Source: Endomychus coccineus
Taxonomy: Eukaryota > Arthropoda > Insecta > Coleoptera > Endomychidae
Reading direction: 5' to 3'
Assembly (NCBI GenBank): GCA_958510875.1
Contig: OY294067.1
Location: 150,486,962 to 150,550,961, forward strand
Length of the DNA: 64,000 bases
The notes under the pieces were generated by a model, which made no database searches, was not told the DNA's origin, and saw only the letters and a list, made by a program, of their open reading frames with translations. Numbering within the stretch: position 1 is the first letter of the stretch; each line of letters opens with the position of its first letter. A program made the position numbers and the translations under genes. Shown here piece after piece: positions 27,198 through 40,863 of the stretch.

Positions 27198-27629
27198 GAC
27201 ATTAATTCCTGATATTTTATTTTATTTTTATTTCACTAACATATGAAGAGCAGTCCACAGACAAAGTCCTAAGGAAGACTGCTACACAAATAAGCTAAGA
27301 AAAATAAAAGAAACCACATCAAAAATTACGAAATAGAAGAAACTTATATATAAAATATAATAGTTAGCATTAACATTAACGAGGAAGGATCACAGAGGCC
27401 AATCATCACAACAAACCACAACGATCAGGGTCACCGTAAAAATGTTCCCACAATTTCCCTCCTGAATACGACAATACGATTATGAAATATACCCACTGTT
27501 ACATTTATATATATGTAAATCGATAATTATCAATTCATGAACATAGAATGAATAAATAACTTTTGTTCACAAACAAAGTGTTCTAATCTAATAATTAACA
27601 GAGAGATTGCAGCTCTATCGTGTATGCAG

Positions 27630-28690
27630 TCTTGTTATGTTAGAGTTCCCTGTCTAGAGCCGTCTTTATAGCTAGACTCCATAGACCAGACCTTAAGCTC
27701 TGCATATAATGGGGGAGTTGTGGTTTTCCCTTTCCTGTCATTGATAACCTTAGCCTTGTTAGGCCTTCGCAGTAGCACGGTATATATACTGACGTTTCCT
27801 TGTTTTCTTGGCAACATCTGCAACCCTTTGACCTATCTCATTCCAGGTGCCTTGTTCCACCATTCTCGAGATTGATTTTTGACCAAGTACAGTTATATGA
27901 TTTGCGCAGCGCTATCGCTATACCACAGAAGGGTTTTGGCTAATTGAAGCCTCACGTGCTACTTCCTGTGCCGGTGAATCAGGCTCTTCGTTGCCTTTGT
28001 AGCGTGTGTTGCCTGGTACCCAGGATAAAGACGGTCTGTTTTGACTGCTCAACTCTCGTAGGATTATTAAGCAGTCCCAAATAAGTTTTCAATTGACCTG
28101 TAAGGAAGTGAATGATTTTATAGCCCCTTGGCTAACAGAGTATATGAACATGGGTTTCCCCTGAAACCCACTCCTCAATAGTTTCTCGACACAGTGATGT
28201 ATTGCAGCAACTCCAGCCTGGAATATCGTCACGTGTTTACCGAACCTCAGTGGGCCGCCCTTGTAACAGGATATTCTTATATCAGAGGTATTCTCTCCCA
28301 TGCCTCTCTGCCTGTTATGACTATTTTGAAGTTGGAAGACTTGGGAAGCATCTCATCCTATGGCATCCCCATTTTGGATGCGTCTTCCAACTCATTGTAT
28401 AGTTCGTTGTACATCTTACCGTGCAATTTGCTTATGTACGCTTGCCCTTCGACCAGTATACTGATGACTGATCTGGCTTTGCCTTGTATGTGAATGTGAA
28501 GTGGCGTTATGTTCAGCCCGACTTCTAAAGAGGCTGTTATGTTGTTCTCATAGCTCTCGTGGCAGCCAGGCAAGCTTGTCTTTGAACGCTCGCTAGTCTT
28601 CGGATCGACACACCCTGCTGAGTCTTTGGCTAACATACCACCGAGCCAAATGCTATCTTGAGTTTTATGACCCAGGTGTATAATCATGTG
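27630..28690 (-). pseudogene. Non-LTR retrotransposon RNase H fragment
   Basis: Minus-strand frames in order read a linker typical of the end of the RT (ASLEVGLNITPLHIHIQGKA, near 28515), then an RNase H-like stretch (KHVTIFQAGVAAIHHCVEKL and FIYSVSQGAIKSF, near 28130-28250, where the usual Asp is replaced). A final short frame at 27635-27823 may be the tail. Stops interrupt each step. It fits an R1/Jockey-type ORF2 with RNase H, now dead. Confidence 0.6.
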
Positions 28691-28699
28691 ATAATTTTT

Positions 28700-31600
28700 T
28701 GTTGAAGCTCACAGTTTTTCTCACACATTCTTCTGCATAGGTTGAGGGCATCATGTTGAGAGCATATGCTCCCAGAATGTGAAAGTTTCCCATTAAAATT
28801 TTGGATGCAGGAAAGGAAAGAGGTTATTAATATTGCTCAGCGCATCAATCGTGACTTATCATACAGTTTATTGTGGATATCCCGTTGAATTGATGAAATT
28901 ATACTTTCAGACCATCTTTCTAGGATCAAACTTATTGCAGGGAAATTGTTCTACATAAATTGCTTGAGTAAACCCTAACACAGCCCACTGGGAAAGTTAA
29001 TATTTTTATTATCTATTGCCAGATACTACATTTTATGTCAGATCCCGACGATCCACAATATAAAAGAAAATGTCTATGAGTCGGTAACAATCCATGAAAT
29101 TTTTTTCCATCATCAACTTCCTAAGTCATTCATTGGTTAACGTTCACAGGTTTCATCTGATACCTGAGGTCTGTAATTTTGATGGGGACAGTTTGCAATT
29201 ATCAAAAATCATGATTCCTGAAGGGACTCAATTTTTAAATTCTGATTTACAAGACTTCTTTGCATTTGTTTAAACATGTGTTTATGAAGAATTAATAGTT
29301 CTGCTCCGTCTTGTCATTATGGAAAGAGATTCAGAATATCAGAAATCTTGGTTCAATCAGGCAAGGAACATTCAGTGGTAGCCTCATCAGAAATTTTGAA
29401 TTATTTAATAACTAATCTATTTAATTATTGAAGAATAGTACAGATTTTAGCTTTGGGTGTGGGCATTGTTTTTTCGGTCGCTTATTCCTGAATTATGGTC
29501 TAAATCTTGTTTCTATACACTTGAATAGTGCTGAGATATATACTTTGTTTATCAATGTTTTCATTAACATATGTAATGTAAAAAAGTCGAATTATTGTTA
29601 AGTACGGGTCTTCCCTGCCCAGGAATCTCAACTAATCAATTACTTACAAAACGGAAAATGTTTTTGAACAACAGAATATGGTATATTCCACACCGAATTT
29701 TTCAAATGACCAAAACCATTTTTAACGAAAAAGATATATAGAATATCGATTCATTCAAATGATCAAAATACATCTAGTTTCCAAAATAATGTTAAAAAAA
29801 GTTTCACTCTTTTATTGTTTAAGTCATTGAAAAATCTTTAAAGATTCCAATAGGTTACAAACAAAGGAAATTGATAAGACATTTCCTAATATTCAGTTGA
29901 ATAAAGGTTCGTAGGAATCCGACGTTTCACTCGAAGTCTCGATCAAAAAGACTACTTTTAAAATCACGTATCTTGCACTAAGCAATGGAACGTTCCCAAA
30001 ACATGTTTGTAAAAAAGTCAGCTAGCTTCACACCGAATATAGCATTGATAATAATTGACATAACATTAATGTTTTATTGTCAACAGAAGTTCGAACAGAA
30101 CGAGAAACAAACTACAGAATTTAATGAACAGATCCCGAATTACTCTGTCAGAAATTGATAATAGCCCGACATGGTTCGAACCGATGAACGAATTTCCGCA
30201 TACGACAATCCTTAGAAGGAAATCAATGATGACGTAGTGTTCATTTACATGCGAATGTTTCCTGCAGAAATAATAATAGTAGAGCATTGAACATGGGTTA
30301 AGCCAAATAATTCAGATTTGAATTTTAGGAATACTCAGTTGCAATTATTCTAATTATAGTATTATGGTTATCACATGTTGCGTAATGTAGGTAACATTAC
30401 GCAACATGTGATAAATAAATGGTTAAATTAATATCACTGTTTATGTTACCTATTTGAAAAATTGCATGAACACAACCCAAGTGAAATCTGGAGAATAGTG
30501 AATAGTTAAATCGATCGAAAAAGGAAAACGAAATTACACGATACAACAGGATGTTATTTGTATAGGTAAGCGAATGATTGCAGAACAATTTTTATTATTT
30601 TTTTGACCTTTGTCCAAAATTTAAGTTACGACCAGTGCTTTAAGAGTGGACCGAGCGACCAATCATATTCCACCGGACGAATTTATTTATAACAACAAGT
30701 GTTCACTTCATACTTTGATTACAATGAACTGAACAGAGCCAAGAAATCATCTTACAGGCACTGTCCATATCATAAGTAGTGGTAGCTATTGTAAATTATA
30801 TTATTCTTTATTTCTTTGTGGTGTTAAGGAAAAAAATAAATCGAAGGGTTGTGACGGTGTAGAGATCAAATCGGTGTCAAGAAATCAAGAAGGATATGAA
30901 GAGACATATGATGTTAAATATTGTATAGATGTTGTTGACAATTTCATGATAAATGCAGGTCGCTGCAATAAAATGGATATAGTTTTTATATATAGTTAAA
31001 GCAAGAGCGCTTTTACAGTCATTAGTATCAGAATTACGACAGTTTAGATGTTTCGAAACATTCTTCAATAAAATTAACAAACTTCCTGAAGGTAAGCAAT
31101 AACTTCGCCAAATATTTATTGTAATCTTAGACACCGTAATAACGTTGTTAACTAATCTTAGAATTTATTAGATATTTCAAAATTTTAAATTTGGCGAGAA
31201 TTTTCTCAGATGTATTATGGAACAAGTTATTAAAGTAATCTAATTTTCTGATCTGGATGAATTAGAAATCATCTGATTTTTGCGTACGAGGGTGACGTAG
31301 TAGAAAATTGTGAAGCATCCTTTGAAACGCTTGAATCCCTACATGATAATGATCTGGATCCTTGAATATCAGAATTCTGTAAACTTTTTTGCGTATGAGT
31401 AATTTTACAAGTCACATCCACCTCAGCGGAAAGAAATTTTTCGGCACTAAATCGAATCAAGAATTGCACTCGTACCTATTGCTAAGAATTATTCATCTAT
31501 ATTTATTTTGTGACAATCTTACATAATAGATGATGAATTATTCAGCTGACTGAGTAGATCATCCCTTTCATATATCGTGTAGCCTGGCATCATGTTATTT

Positions 31601-34600
31601 GGAACATATGAGGAAACACTATATGATTGAAAATAGTGTCAATAATGCGACAAAAAATTTTGAATTAGGCAATCAATTGAATCACATGCTCTGACACCAG
31701 GGGACTTGATCAGAAGACAATCCCAGGAAAGAGTAATGATGTTACCTCAATGGCGAAAGAATAATCATGTTTCGGTATTTTTCTAGATATTTGTTTAATA
31801 TTATTCAATGCTTAACAATTCAACAGATGAAATGGAGTAGATATAATTTCGCATAAGAAGATATGTTAAATCAGTTTCAAATATTCATGGGGTGTGAAGC
31901 TATCGAAATAAAGTGGGTAATACTCATCTCTATGTCAATATGTTATATGTAAGGACATTTATTTTCAGAAATATGTTATACATCATTCTAGCATGATTGG
32001 AGTAATTGAAATGTACAGCCTCAAATCTCTGAACAACCAAGCTATGAAATATCTATTTTACATTCACACGTCAATTCTTTCTGACTCTACTAAGTATGTC
32101 ATAGATATGAGAACTGAATAATTCTTGAACAACTACTTGTATGGTTTATACTTTGGATATTCAATATCAATGAGTACAGTCAATCAGACCTGCTACGTAT
32201 CCTCACAACTCAGGAACAACACTGTACTCAGCATTCCGCAGTTAAACGTTTATCCTTTTGTGATTTGATCATTACTTGTTTAATATTTTTAACGTTTTTC
32301 TCCATTCAAAAATATATTTTCTGAGAATGTAATCAGGTTTCTCTAGTTCGACCGGTATTACTGCAGCTAATAGTTCCAGAAAGCTATTTCGCTCTCTCAA
32401 CTTTTTCAGAATAACGAGTTGCAGTGTCATCGATGGATATCTTTGTGAAGGTATAAATACATCGTTGTCAAAAATGGTAGAGATACATCTACTCTCGGTA
32501 GATAAATTTAGATGCTCTGGACATTTTTATCAACGGGGTATTTGTACTTCGACAGAGATATCGACCGATAGCACTATAGCTTACTCATTCCGCGGATGAG
32601 ATCGAGAGAGCGGAACAGCAGTTGTAATGTCCTGGATTGAAAATTACTTGAATCTAGGTTAGATTAAAACAGTCCGTATATCATATTACTCGAACTCGTT
32701 CATTGAAGATTGTCACACTATGTTACATCTTTTTATAACGACTATCGTGAAGTAGGTCGATCGCATTATCACATATTGATTAGTTCTCATGCAACGATTT
32801 ATGACAATATGAAGTTATAGTTTAGAGTATGATGGAAGAAATGGAAATTGGTTTTTAGTGTTTTTTGGAGATGTAACGTGGCAGAAGAGAACGGAAGGTC
32901 ATGGAGGTTACTCGTTGTAAGTCACTTGGGTAGAAGAATATACTAGTTTAATAACTGGAACCTTATTAGAGGGATTTATTCTCCCAAGATATTAAATGGT
33001 GTTCATTTGTTCGGGAATTTATAATTTCACTGGTTTGGTAAGCAGACCAGACCATCAAATTGGGATGATTGGACCTACACGTGTTCCTAGGACACCGAAC
33101 AGAAGCTCAAAATCATATTGTTCTTAACTTTGGAAACCCTTTTTCGTTATAAAAGGTAACTATATCTAATTAATTTTTGTTTCACTCTATTTGATAACTT
33201 GCCCTATAGTAATTATTCTTTTATAACCTAGGAATCAGTCAGGGTGCAAGAAATAGGATAATTATCTGAAATAAGTTAAATTACCTACGGTTCAATATTG
33301 TATATGTTAGGAGTTTATCAGATTCATTTTTGTTGTATCGATTATTTTTATGTACAATGTATGTGTAGTTTATTTCTACAAGGGTATGTCATTTCCAAGA
33401 TAACTAAGAGTGAATATACTTGTGAATTGTTGAATAACGGGTTAGGTTAGTTACCCTGTAAGGAACAGTTGTGCTTATGTTTGTATATTATTTTTAGGGT
33501 TTCCCCTTTCTGTTTTTTTATTGAACATCAGTTATTCTGGAAGTTTTGGAAATAACACTCATCCAATATGGAGATTGTAACAAGTATTATGCAGTATTAA
33601 CTAGGTCGAACTGTGTTGAAAATAGTCCATCCAGGGATCTAGGTATAGGTTATAACCGAGAGTTGAACTAGGTAGCATGTTATAAACATTGTTTTGATTA
33701 TGGTTCTAATGTTAACAAGTCGACTTGGTAAGAACATCTAGATATAAGTTTTGGAATTGATTCAACTTGTAAAGCAATCAAATCCAAATGACTTACATTT
33801 TGCTATAAATATTATCTTTGTGTTAACTTTTTATGTTAAATACAACCTCCTACCATTATTTCGATACGGTAGTGTTTCAATTACTCACCTATTACGTATT
33901 ACAACCTATTCTTCTTATTTGTCCGTTTATCCAAGCACAGTTGATGGTAATTAAGCAAAATTAATCATACAAAACGGACTGGCGTCCTATGATCTTTTAT
34001 GATAATTATATCATTATATTTCGAAGTTGGCAAACCACCCGTCCTGAGCAACACGCGTTATTTATGTAATTTGAGATTGAGATCTACGACACGAAGAAAA
34101 ATTACATAACCCTGTCTGAAACTATTAGCTGCAGTTTTACTGATCGATTTATTGGAACCTAATTGCCTCGGCCAATTAATGATCTAAATAAGTTGACAAA
34201 ATAAAACACACATTTGGTTTTTACGTAACTTAGTTGTTTAAAGAAGTGGTGGAGAGGAAGGTAAATACTATTCGGTCTCTGACAGAAATGATATACTCGA
34301 CGTTTCGATCTATAGCCGACTTACAGAAATCATGTGCAGAAATTCAGACAGCCGTACAGACTCATGGCTAGTTTGAATCTTACAAGACCAAATGTACTTA
34401 CTTGAAGTCAAAGTTTCATAGAAAATTAATATCAATGCGGCATGATACACACTTCAGTTATAGGGAAAATCTATCTTTCTAATAGCTGCCTTACCTTATT
34501 GAACAACGTATCTGTTCAACTCAGGTTGAACTCAGTCGTCATTCGATGGAAAATTTACATACCCAATTTCATGAAGAACTCTATTCAATAAAGTATAATG

Positions 34601-37600
34601 ATCAACACGTCATCCTTTTTGAGACAACATTGGAAAACAAATCATCATTCACAACTCACATGGATTGTTCGGTCATTTCACGAGGCTATTCTGGAATAAC
34701 TTTCGAATGAAAACTAGTATCAGTAAAATGCAAAAAGAAATTCAGCTCATTAGGACACCTCGATGGTGAAATAAATGATCTCTTTTCACATGATTTTTTT
34801 GGGGTTAACTGGAATCAGTTGGCTATAGATTGAACATTTAACGAATCAGAATGGTTGTTCGTGAAATTTTTCCGCTGGTAGGTTGGAATATTGTCGGGCA
34901 ATACTTCTCCATCAATAAAAAATCTATTCTGTGCTAATTGATATCATCTATTTTTTTATTTTGATGATAGTTTCGGAGTTATTGGCAGTTCTCATTCCTT
35001 ATGCTATCTATTATTGATAACTGAGAAATCATCCGACTGAGAGAAGAATATATACAGAATGCCTAATAATTACTTTTTTACAGCTGGAGAAAATCAATGT
35101 ACAACACTGAATGTCACTTAACCATAACTTTCGTTCTAAAATATGTTTAATATACTTTTTATTCTATATAGATCTTCTCAATAATGTATAAAAAATAATG
35201 ATCAGATACGCAGATCACGTTGAAGTATAGAAGCAAACTAGAATATGATTTTTTGCAAAAAACCGATAAAACTCCCCATACGGTTTAGTGAAATTACTAT
35301 TTTACGATGTTAGTAAACTATTTCAAAAAACGTTTCCGCTCAATATTGTAAGTCGGGTAATTAAAATATAGGGATGTGGGTGCGGAAATATCTTTCAATT
35401 CAACATCACACGAAAACTCCTTCCGGACATGTTTTATCAATTTGAGATTGATATTTTTCATTAAATAATTCAAATAAATCACTCACTTGTCTTCTCCAGA
35501 TCTATTTGTTATCATGTTTCACAAATTCAAGGAAAACTGTACTAAGCCGGGAACAGCAATATTCCACTGTATCACTTACAAGATCGTTCTGACAATGTGC
35601 CGTTTAATAAGTTCTTAATTAATGACGAAAAGAATAAAATGGTGATTAAGAAATTACATGTGCTGGAAGGTAACATCTAACGTATTCACATTTATCTAAA
35701 TTATTGTCATGCACGTGGGTGCGACCGCTGGGTCAAGTAGTTAAGAGACCACGTTGCATCACTTTGAAATAATGTTTCTTACATCGTCACTTGGAACGTT
35801 ACTCGCAATAACAGTAATTCCACCTATGTATTGAGTACATCTTCCGAATGAACTGCAGTTAAACAAATGCAATTATATCCAAGCAAATGAACATTGCCGG
35901 TGTAATTCAAACATATCCGTACTATCATATCCCATCTCCTCTTCCTAAAATTATTTAATTTTGATACTTGATTACCGTCCCTAATACATCTCTCAGACTA
36001 AGGATATTGCTTGAACAGAATTGAGATAAAGTCTCACTGTGAGTACAAATGATCAGCTTATCATCAGGTATGTAGCCAGAAGAGAGGCTTCCGGTGTTAA
36101 ATGCTCGCCATTGGTGTTAAAATAGTACCCTAGTAATGGCCAAATTTCGGTAACACCGTGATCAAAACTTCCTTTGATCGCAGTACTCTAACTACGAATA
36201 TAAGAGATGTTTGAATTCTTAAAAACTGTGAAAGTCATTATAATATGACCTACCCCCTAGACGTATCTCCAGGCTAAACGAACATCGACTTGAGCTCCTT
36301 GAAAATTTTTTATTCTCAACAAAGACCCACATTTCTCAAATATATGTTATTTCAAATAGAACCCTCCAATTTTTGTTGCATGTTTGATTTCTTTGTCGAA
36401 ATTAAGAATAAGTTCGATTTCTTTATTGCGATTAGCGAAAACGGATTCATAGAAGTTAATGATTTTTAGAAAACCTACTGACGTTTCAAATAGTTATGGT
36501 GCAGAAGACAGTGAGTAAAACACAGTTCAAATATGTCATGAAAGTGGCAAATTTTAATGATAAATAGCACCCCATAGTTTTTTCCCACCATTATATTGTA
36601 ACAGTGAGCCGAGCGTATTGTTTTAAAATAATAAATCTGAACTTACTCTAGATTTTATATTTCCAGATAAGTGAATAGGTTTGAAGCCTATCTCACTGCT
36701 TGTAACTCTTGTACTTGTAAAAGTCGTCTGGGTATTATTTCAGGTAGCGTTAATACCTCATCGACGTGTTATGTGAATTGAGAATTGTTTGTTGGAACGT
36801 GCTCGGGTATCCAGGATGTTAGTTGATCCGTGTACCCTTAAGGTTCTTTGAAGCTGCCACCACTAGGTGTATATTTCAGCCCACCTAGAAGCTGTTTTTG
36901 ACTACGATGCCTTGATCTCTTCCGAGGGACCGCCTCGTACAATTACTCATACTTATATTTTTATATAATTCTGAAGGTCGTATTCGCTGAGAGGTGATTA
37001 GGAATTACCAGTTAAACTCGTAAATCAAATTAAATAATAAATATATATATATTGAATAAAATTTAGCCAAATTGATACATTACAACACAGCAAACGAATA
37101 TAAAATTAATTCAAAATTTAGAAAAGGAAAATAAAATGAATTAAAATACGTCAACTTCAGGTTGACCCTAAGTGGGAACCTGGGAAATTATCAATGTCGC
37201 TAGTTCTACCCCTTTCGCCAGCGAGCGAGTTCCAGTCCATGTTCGCTTTAGAGAATTGAAATAAATGAAAGACTAATTAGCCCAACTCCAAACAGTGATC
37301 GATTTCGCGTTCGATCACGTCGATAATTGATACATAAAATTTAAAATTGAAGGATTCCTCTCTTTCTGACAACCTGGGGTAAGCCTAACGACCTGATACT
37401 CGATCATATCAACTAAGTGATCTCGGATAAGCGGAATTGGTATAGAACACTCGAACTAGCCTAAATGACTGAAAAAACATACATTAACAAAATGAACATT
37501 GACGGGCGAAGCATGGTCTGAAGGTTAAATAACCACATTATATTATATCGTTGATTCAGGGGTTGAAGTCAATACAACAGTTGTTCTTTGGCAATCAAAA

Positions 37601-37900
37601 TGCACTTACCCTGTTGGTCTAGTATCACAATTCCCTCACGAACCCCTTGGAGTAATGAGGCACAAAGAATTTGAACACTGGATTTCTACGTCGGACTGAA
37701 TTATGCATCTTATGGAATTGTCACAAAATGATTTTAAATGAGGGAACAAACACTTTACGCGAGACGAGGAAGACACGCACAAGTCCAGCGCTGCTTCAGC
37801 CCTAGGGATGCATAACCCTTGTTGCGATGAACACGATTTGAAGAACTAATTTAATCTCTATAAATTTCTTGAACCTAGTTTGTATGAATCTTGACAAACA
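28700..37900. other. Long stretch without recognisable genes
   Basis: About 9 kb of AT-rich DNA has only short frames lacking codon-like bias or family motifs. Apart from the hairpin at 30368 I see no dense repeat. Short poly-A/T and TATA-rich tracts are common. It may be host intergenic or intronic DNA, or very old transposon debris. No exon with credible splice sites and protein-like content could be supported. Confidence 0.4.
30368..30414. repeat. Perfect 21-bp inverted repeat with 5-nt loop
   Basis: TTATCACATGTTGCGTAATG at 30368 (plus T) is exactly complementary to the arm ending at 30414, with loop AGGTA. The perfect stem stands out in otherwise unstructured DNA. The loop is too short for a normal microRNA precursor; a palindromic insertion or protein-binding site is more likely. 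Confidence 0.75.
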
Positions 37901-37905
37901 TTATA

Positions 37906-39808
37906 CAGGTTGTCCCACGACGTTTTGACAGTCCAATTTCTCGAAAACTGTTGATATGACATACATGAAATTTGGCAGATATGAACAGTCGAAACTGATG
38001 CTTATATTTATTATAAAATGATTTCAGTTTTCCTGTCATTTCGGGTCACGTGACCCCAACATGTTTTTTTTGAATGGGACAACCGATATAATATTACAAT
38101 TTTGGATATATTATTCAAAAACAAATCCAACGATACCACAGTTATCATCATTGTATTGTGCAGTAATGATAATAGGGGCAATTAAATGAACATCTGTATA
38201 GATGCAAATAGCAGCTACCAAAAATAAATTATTTGATTAAAAACGTAACATAGGGAATTAAAAAGTACAAGTAATATCAAAAATTAGAGAAAATGTTCAA
38301 ATTGATGACCATGTACATTGACACAATGTTCAAACCTTGTTAAAAGATTTCTTGTAAGTGCTGCTGCAATCATTTCGGGTGTTACGGTCCGACACGCCTG
38401 TCTTATTTTATCCTTTGAATCATCTAAATCAGTCGGGGGTGTGACATAAACTCGACCTTTTAAGAAACCCCAGAGAAAGAAATCTAAGGGTGTAAGATCC
38501 GGAGAACGGGATGGCCACAGAATCGCACCATTTCGACCAATCCATTTTTCAGGAAATGTGTTATCAAGATATTCTCCAACTGGCCCAAAAAAGTGAGGAG
38601 ATGCTCCATCTTGCTGCCACCACATTGTTTGCCTTTCATGTAAGGGAATATCTTCAAGTAATTCTGGTAGAGTGTTTTGAAGAAAATCTGAGTATCTTTG
38701 CCCCGTTAATGTTCCTTCATAGAAATAGGGACCATTCAACCGACCGTCAAATAAACCGCACCAAACATTGATTCCCCATATTGTTTGAGAATTGGTTTCG
38801 CGCATCCACTTTGGATTCTCCTGCGACCAATAATGACAATTATGGCGATTAACAATACCATTGTTATGAAATCTACTTTCATCACTCCATAATATTTTTT
38901 CTAAAAAAGAAGGGTCATCATTACTTTGTACTAACATTTCAGCAATAAAATTTAATCTCCTTTCAGGATCTGCAGGGACTAAACCTTGTGTTAAATGTAT
39001 TTTATAGGGATGGTATTTGTGATTTTTTAATACTATTTGTATTGAACTTCTACTTATTTGGAATTCTTGTTCAAGAAATCGTATTGAGGTGTGTGGATTT
39101 ACCTGAAGATAAGCCAAAATATTTATCACATTGTCATCTGTCTGAGCGGTCTTTTGACGAGGAACTTGATTTTTACCGCTTGGAAAAGAACCAGTTCTTA
39201 GCTTTACTTCGACATAGGCGGAAGTATTTTTGCTTGGAGTTATTCTATGAGGAAAACGATTCCTGTACAAGCATTGAGCATGAATTTTGTTTTTTTCACA
39301 TTCTCCATAAATAAGCAGCATGTCAACATATTCATCGTAAGTAAAAATTGAAGGCATTATTTACTTATTATTACAGTGTCTTCACAAGATTATTACTTAT
39401 AATTAATGACAGTTCTTGAATGAACTTCACCTAACAATACTGAATGACAACCTATTTCGTTGCTACAAAAGTTATTTGTTTCATAGCCACCTAAATTTTT
39501 GAGTGCAAAGTATTGCTCTAATAAATTTAGTAAAAATAAATAGCCCTTATTATCATTACTGCACAATACAATGATGACAAGTGTGGTATCGTTGAATTTG
39601 TTTTTGAATGACATCCAAAATTGTAATATTATACCGGTTGTCCCATTTAAAAAAATTATGTTGGGGTCACGTGACCCGAAATGACAGGAAAAACATTTTA
39701 TAATAAATATAAGCATCAGTTTCGACTGTTTATATCTGCCAAATTTCATACATGTCATATTAACAGTTTTTGAGAAATTGAACTGACAAAACGTCGTGGG
39801 ACACCCTG
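37906..39808 (-). mobile_element. DD41D Tc1/mariner transposon, apparently complete
   Basis: The 1.9-kb element is bounded by TA at 37904-37905 and 39809-39810. Its inverted repeats begin CAGGTTGTCCCACGACG (left) and CAGGGTGTCCCACGACG (right, read inward) and extend about 270 bp on each side. The transposase frame is unbroken. Both inverted repeats contain a GGGTCACGTGACCC palindrome. It may be a young, potentially autonomous insertion. Confidence 0.85.
38284..39357 (-). CDS. Tc1/mariner-superfamily transposase (DD41D)
   Basis: This 357-residue protein has an N-terminal helix-turn-helix region (FTYDEYVDMLLIYGECEKN) and a second HTH near residues 85-120 (SIRFLEQEFQISRSSIQIVL). The catalytic domain has Asp in LWSDESRFH, Asp in WWQQDGASPH and Asp in SPDLTPLDFFLWG, with 41 residues between the last two. 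It catalyses cut-and-paste transposition at TA sites. The frame starts with ATG and has no stops or shifts. Known relatives with DD41D spacing include the rosa/Visitor group, which I name from family knowledge only. Confidence 0.88.
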   Translation of the reverse strand: MPSIFTYDEYVDMLLIYGECEKNKIHAQCLYRNRFPHRITPSKNTSAYVEVKLRTGSFPSGKNQVPRQKTAQTDDNVINILAYLQVNPHTSIRFLEQEFQISRSSIQIVLKNHKYHPYKIHLTQGLVPADPERRLNFIAEMLVQSNDDPSFLEKILWSDESRFHNNGIVNRHNCHYWSQENPKWMRETNSQTIWGINVWCGLFDGRLNGPYFYEGTLTGQRYSDFLQNTLPELLEDIPLHERQTMWWQQDGASPHFFGPVGEYLDNTFPEKWIGRNGAILWPSRSPDLTPLDFFLWGFLKGRVYVTPPTDLDDSKDKIRQACRTVTPEMIAAALTRNLLTRFEHCVNVHGHQFEHFL

Positions 39809-39810
39809 TA

Positions 39811-40860
39811 CTACTGATTGATTCGATTGATACATGACTTGACTTAATGCAACAATGGGGCAACCCTGTGGGACTTACCGAACAAGTAGGTGGTGGAGAA
39901 CTCTCTTTTTTCTCAAAGTAATTAGTTTTTATGAAATCATTGAAGCGGGATGGGGGGCACCACACGCGCAAAGCTTAGAAAATATGTTCAATTTAGAAAA
40001 CCGGAAACAAAGCCCGCCCGTAAGTTATAAAAGCACCTATCCCAATCTAACTAGGCGAAAGAATCGTAAGTGAGGGGTCTACTCAATTCCACGTGGACTT
40101 CTCCTGACTCAGGGAAAAACAAGCATTGTTGACCTCGTACTTTGCTACGTTTGCTAAGCATGGATCGTGGCTGACCGAGGAGTCAATGATACAGGAAAGA
40201 GGTTTCAGATTACCGTCGCTAGGTCTGTGTGGTATATCGTGTTCAAGATATAATAATTTATAAAACTTTCAATTTGAATCAAATCAAATTATCCAAAGGC
40301 CCCCAAAAAGTAATAATCCGTCGGATTATTACAATATCACTATATTTTTTGAGGAAATAAAAATGAAATATTTGTTTAAACAGTGGCTTCATACGGTGCA
40401 GAACATATTTAGTTTGCCATGTTTCATTACTGATGACAATTCCAAATAAAATAAAAAAAGGTTGAAATCAAATTTCATTCCTATAGTGGTATCGATAAAA
40501 TAACGACCACTTCAATTAGTGATCCGACAGGAGTCCCCCCCCCAACGTGATTCCGCAATTCCAATTCAAATTTGTCGACATCATTACTTTATTGACTTTA
40601 TTAATTAACTACATTTAGATTAGTGTAACAACACAAGGTGAAGTTGAATACAAGTATGTTTCTATATTGAAGTTGGAAATATTTATATTGTTTAGATAAG
40701 CCGAGTCAGCGTTATAGGGTGTTCTACGTTGTACAGAAACGTAACTCCTCCATCCTCAAAATGGAAAATCAGAGAAATGATTTTTGGGACTCCCCTTGGA
40801 TGAATTGGAGATCTTGAGATTCAATTGGCTTCGGAGTTGACCGTCTCTGGTGGGTCCATT
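39811..40860. other. Gene-free stretch right of the DD41D element
   Basis: This is the other half of the site disrupted by the DD41D insertion. It holds short frames only. Around 40281-40345 there is a small palindromic TAATAATCCG/CGGATTATTA pair. No gene is recognised. Confidence 0.35.
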
Positions 40861-40863
40861 TTC

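Noticed and set aside
30368..30414. microRNA precursor
   Set aside because: The 5-nt loop and 21-bp perfect stem are too short for a normal pre-miRNA.
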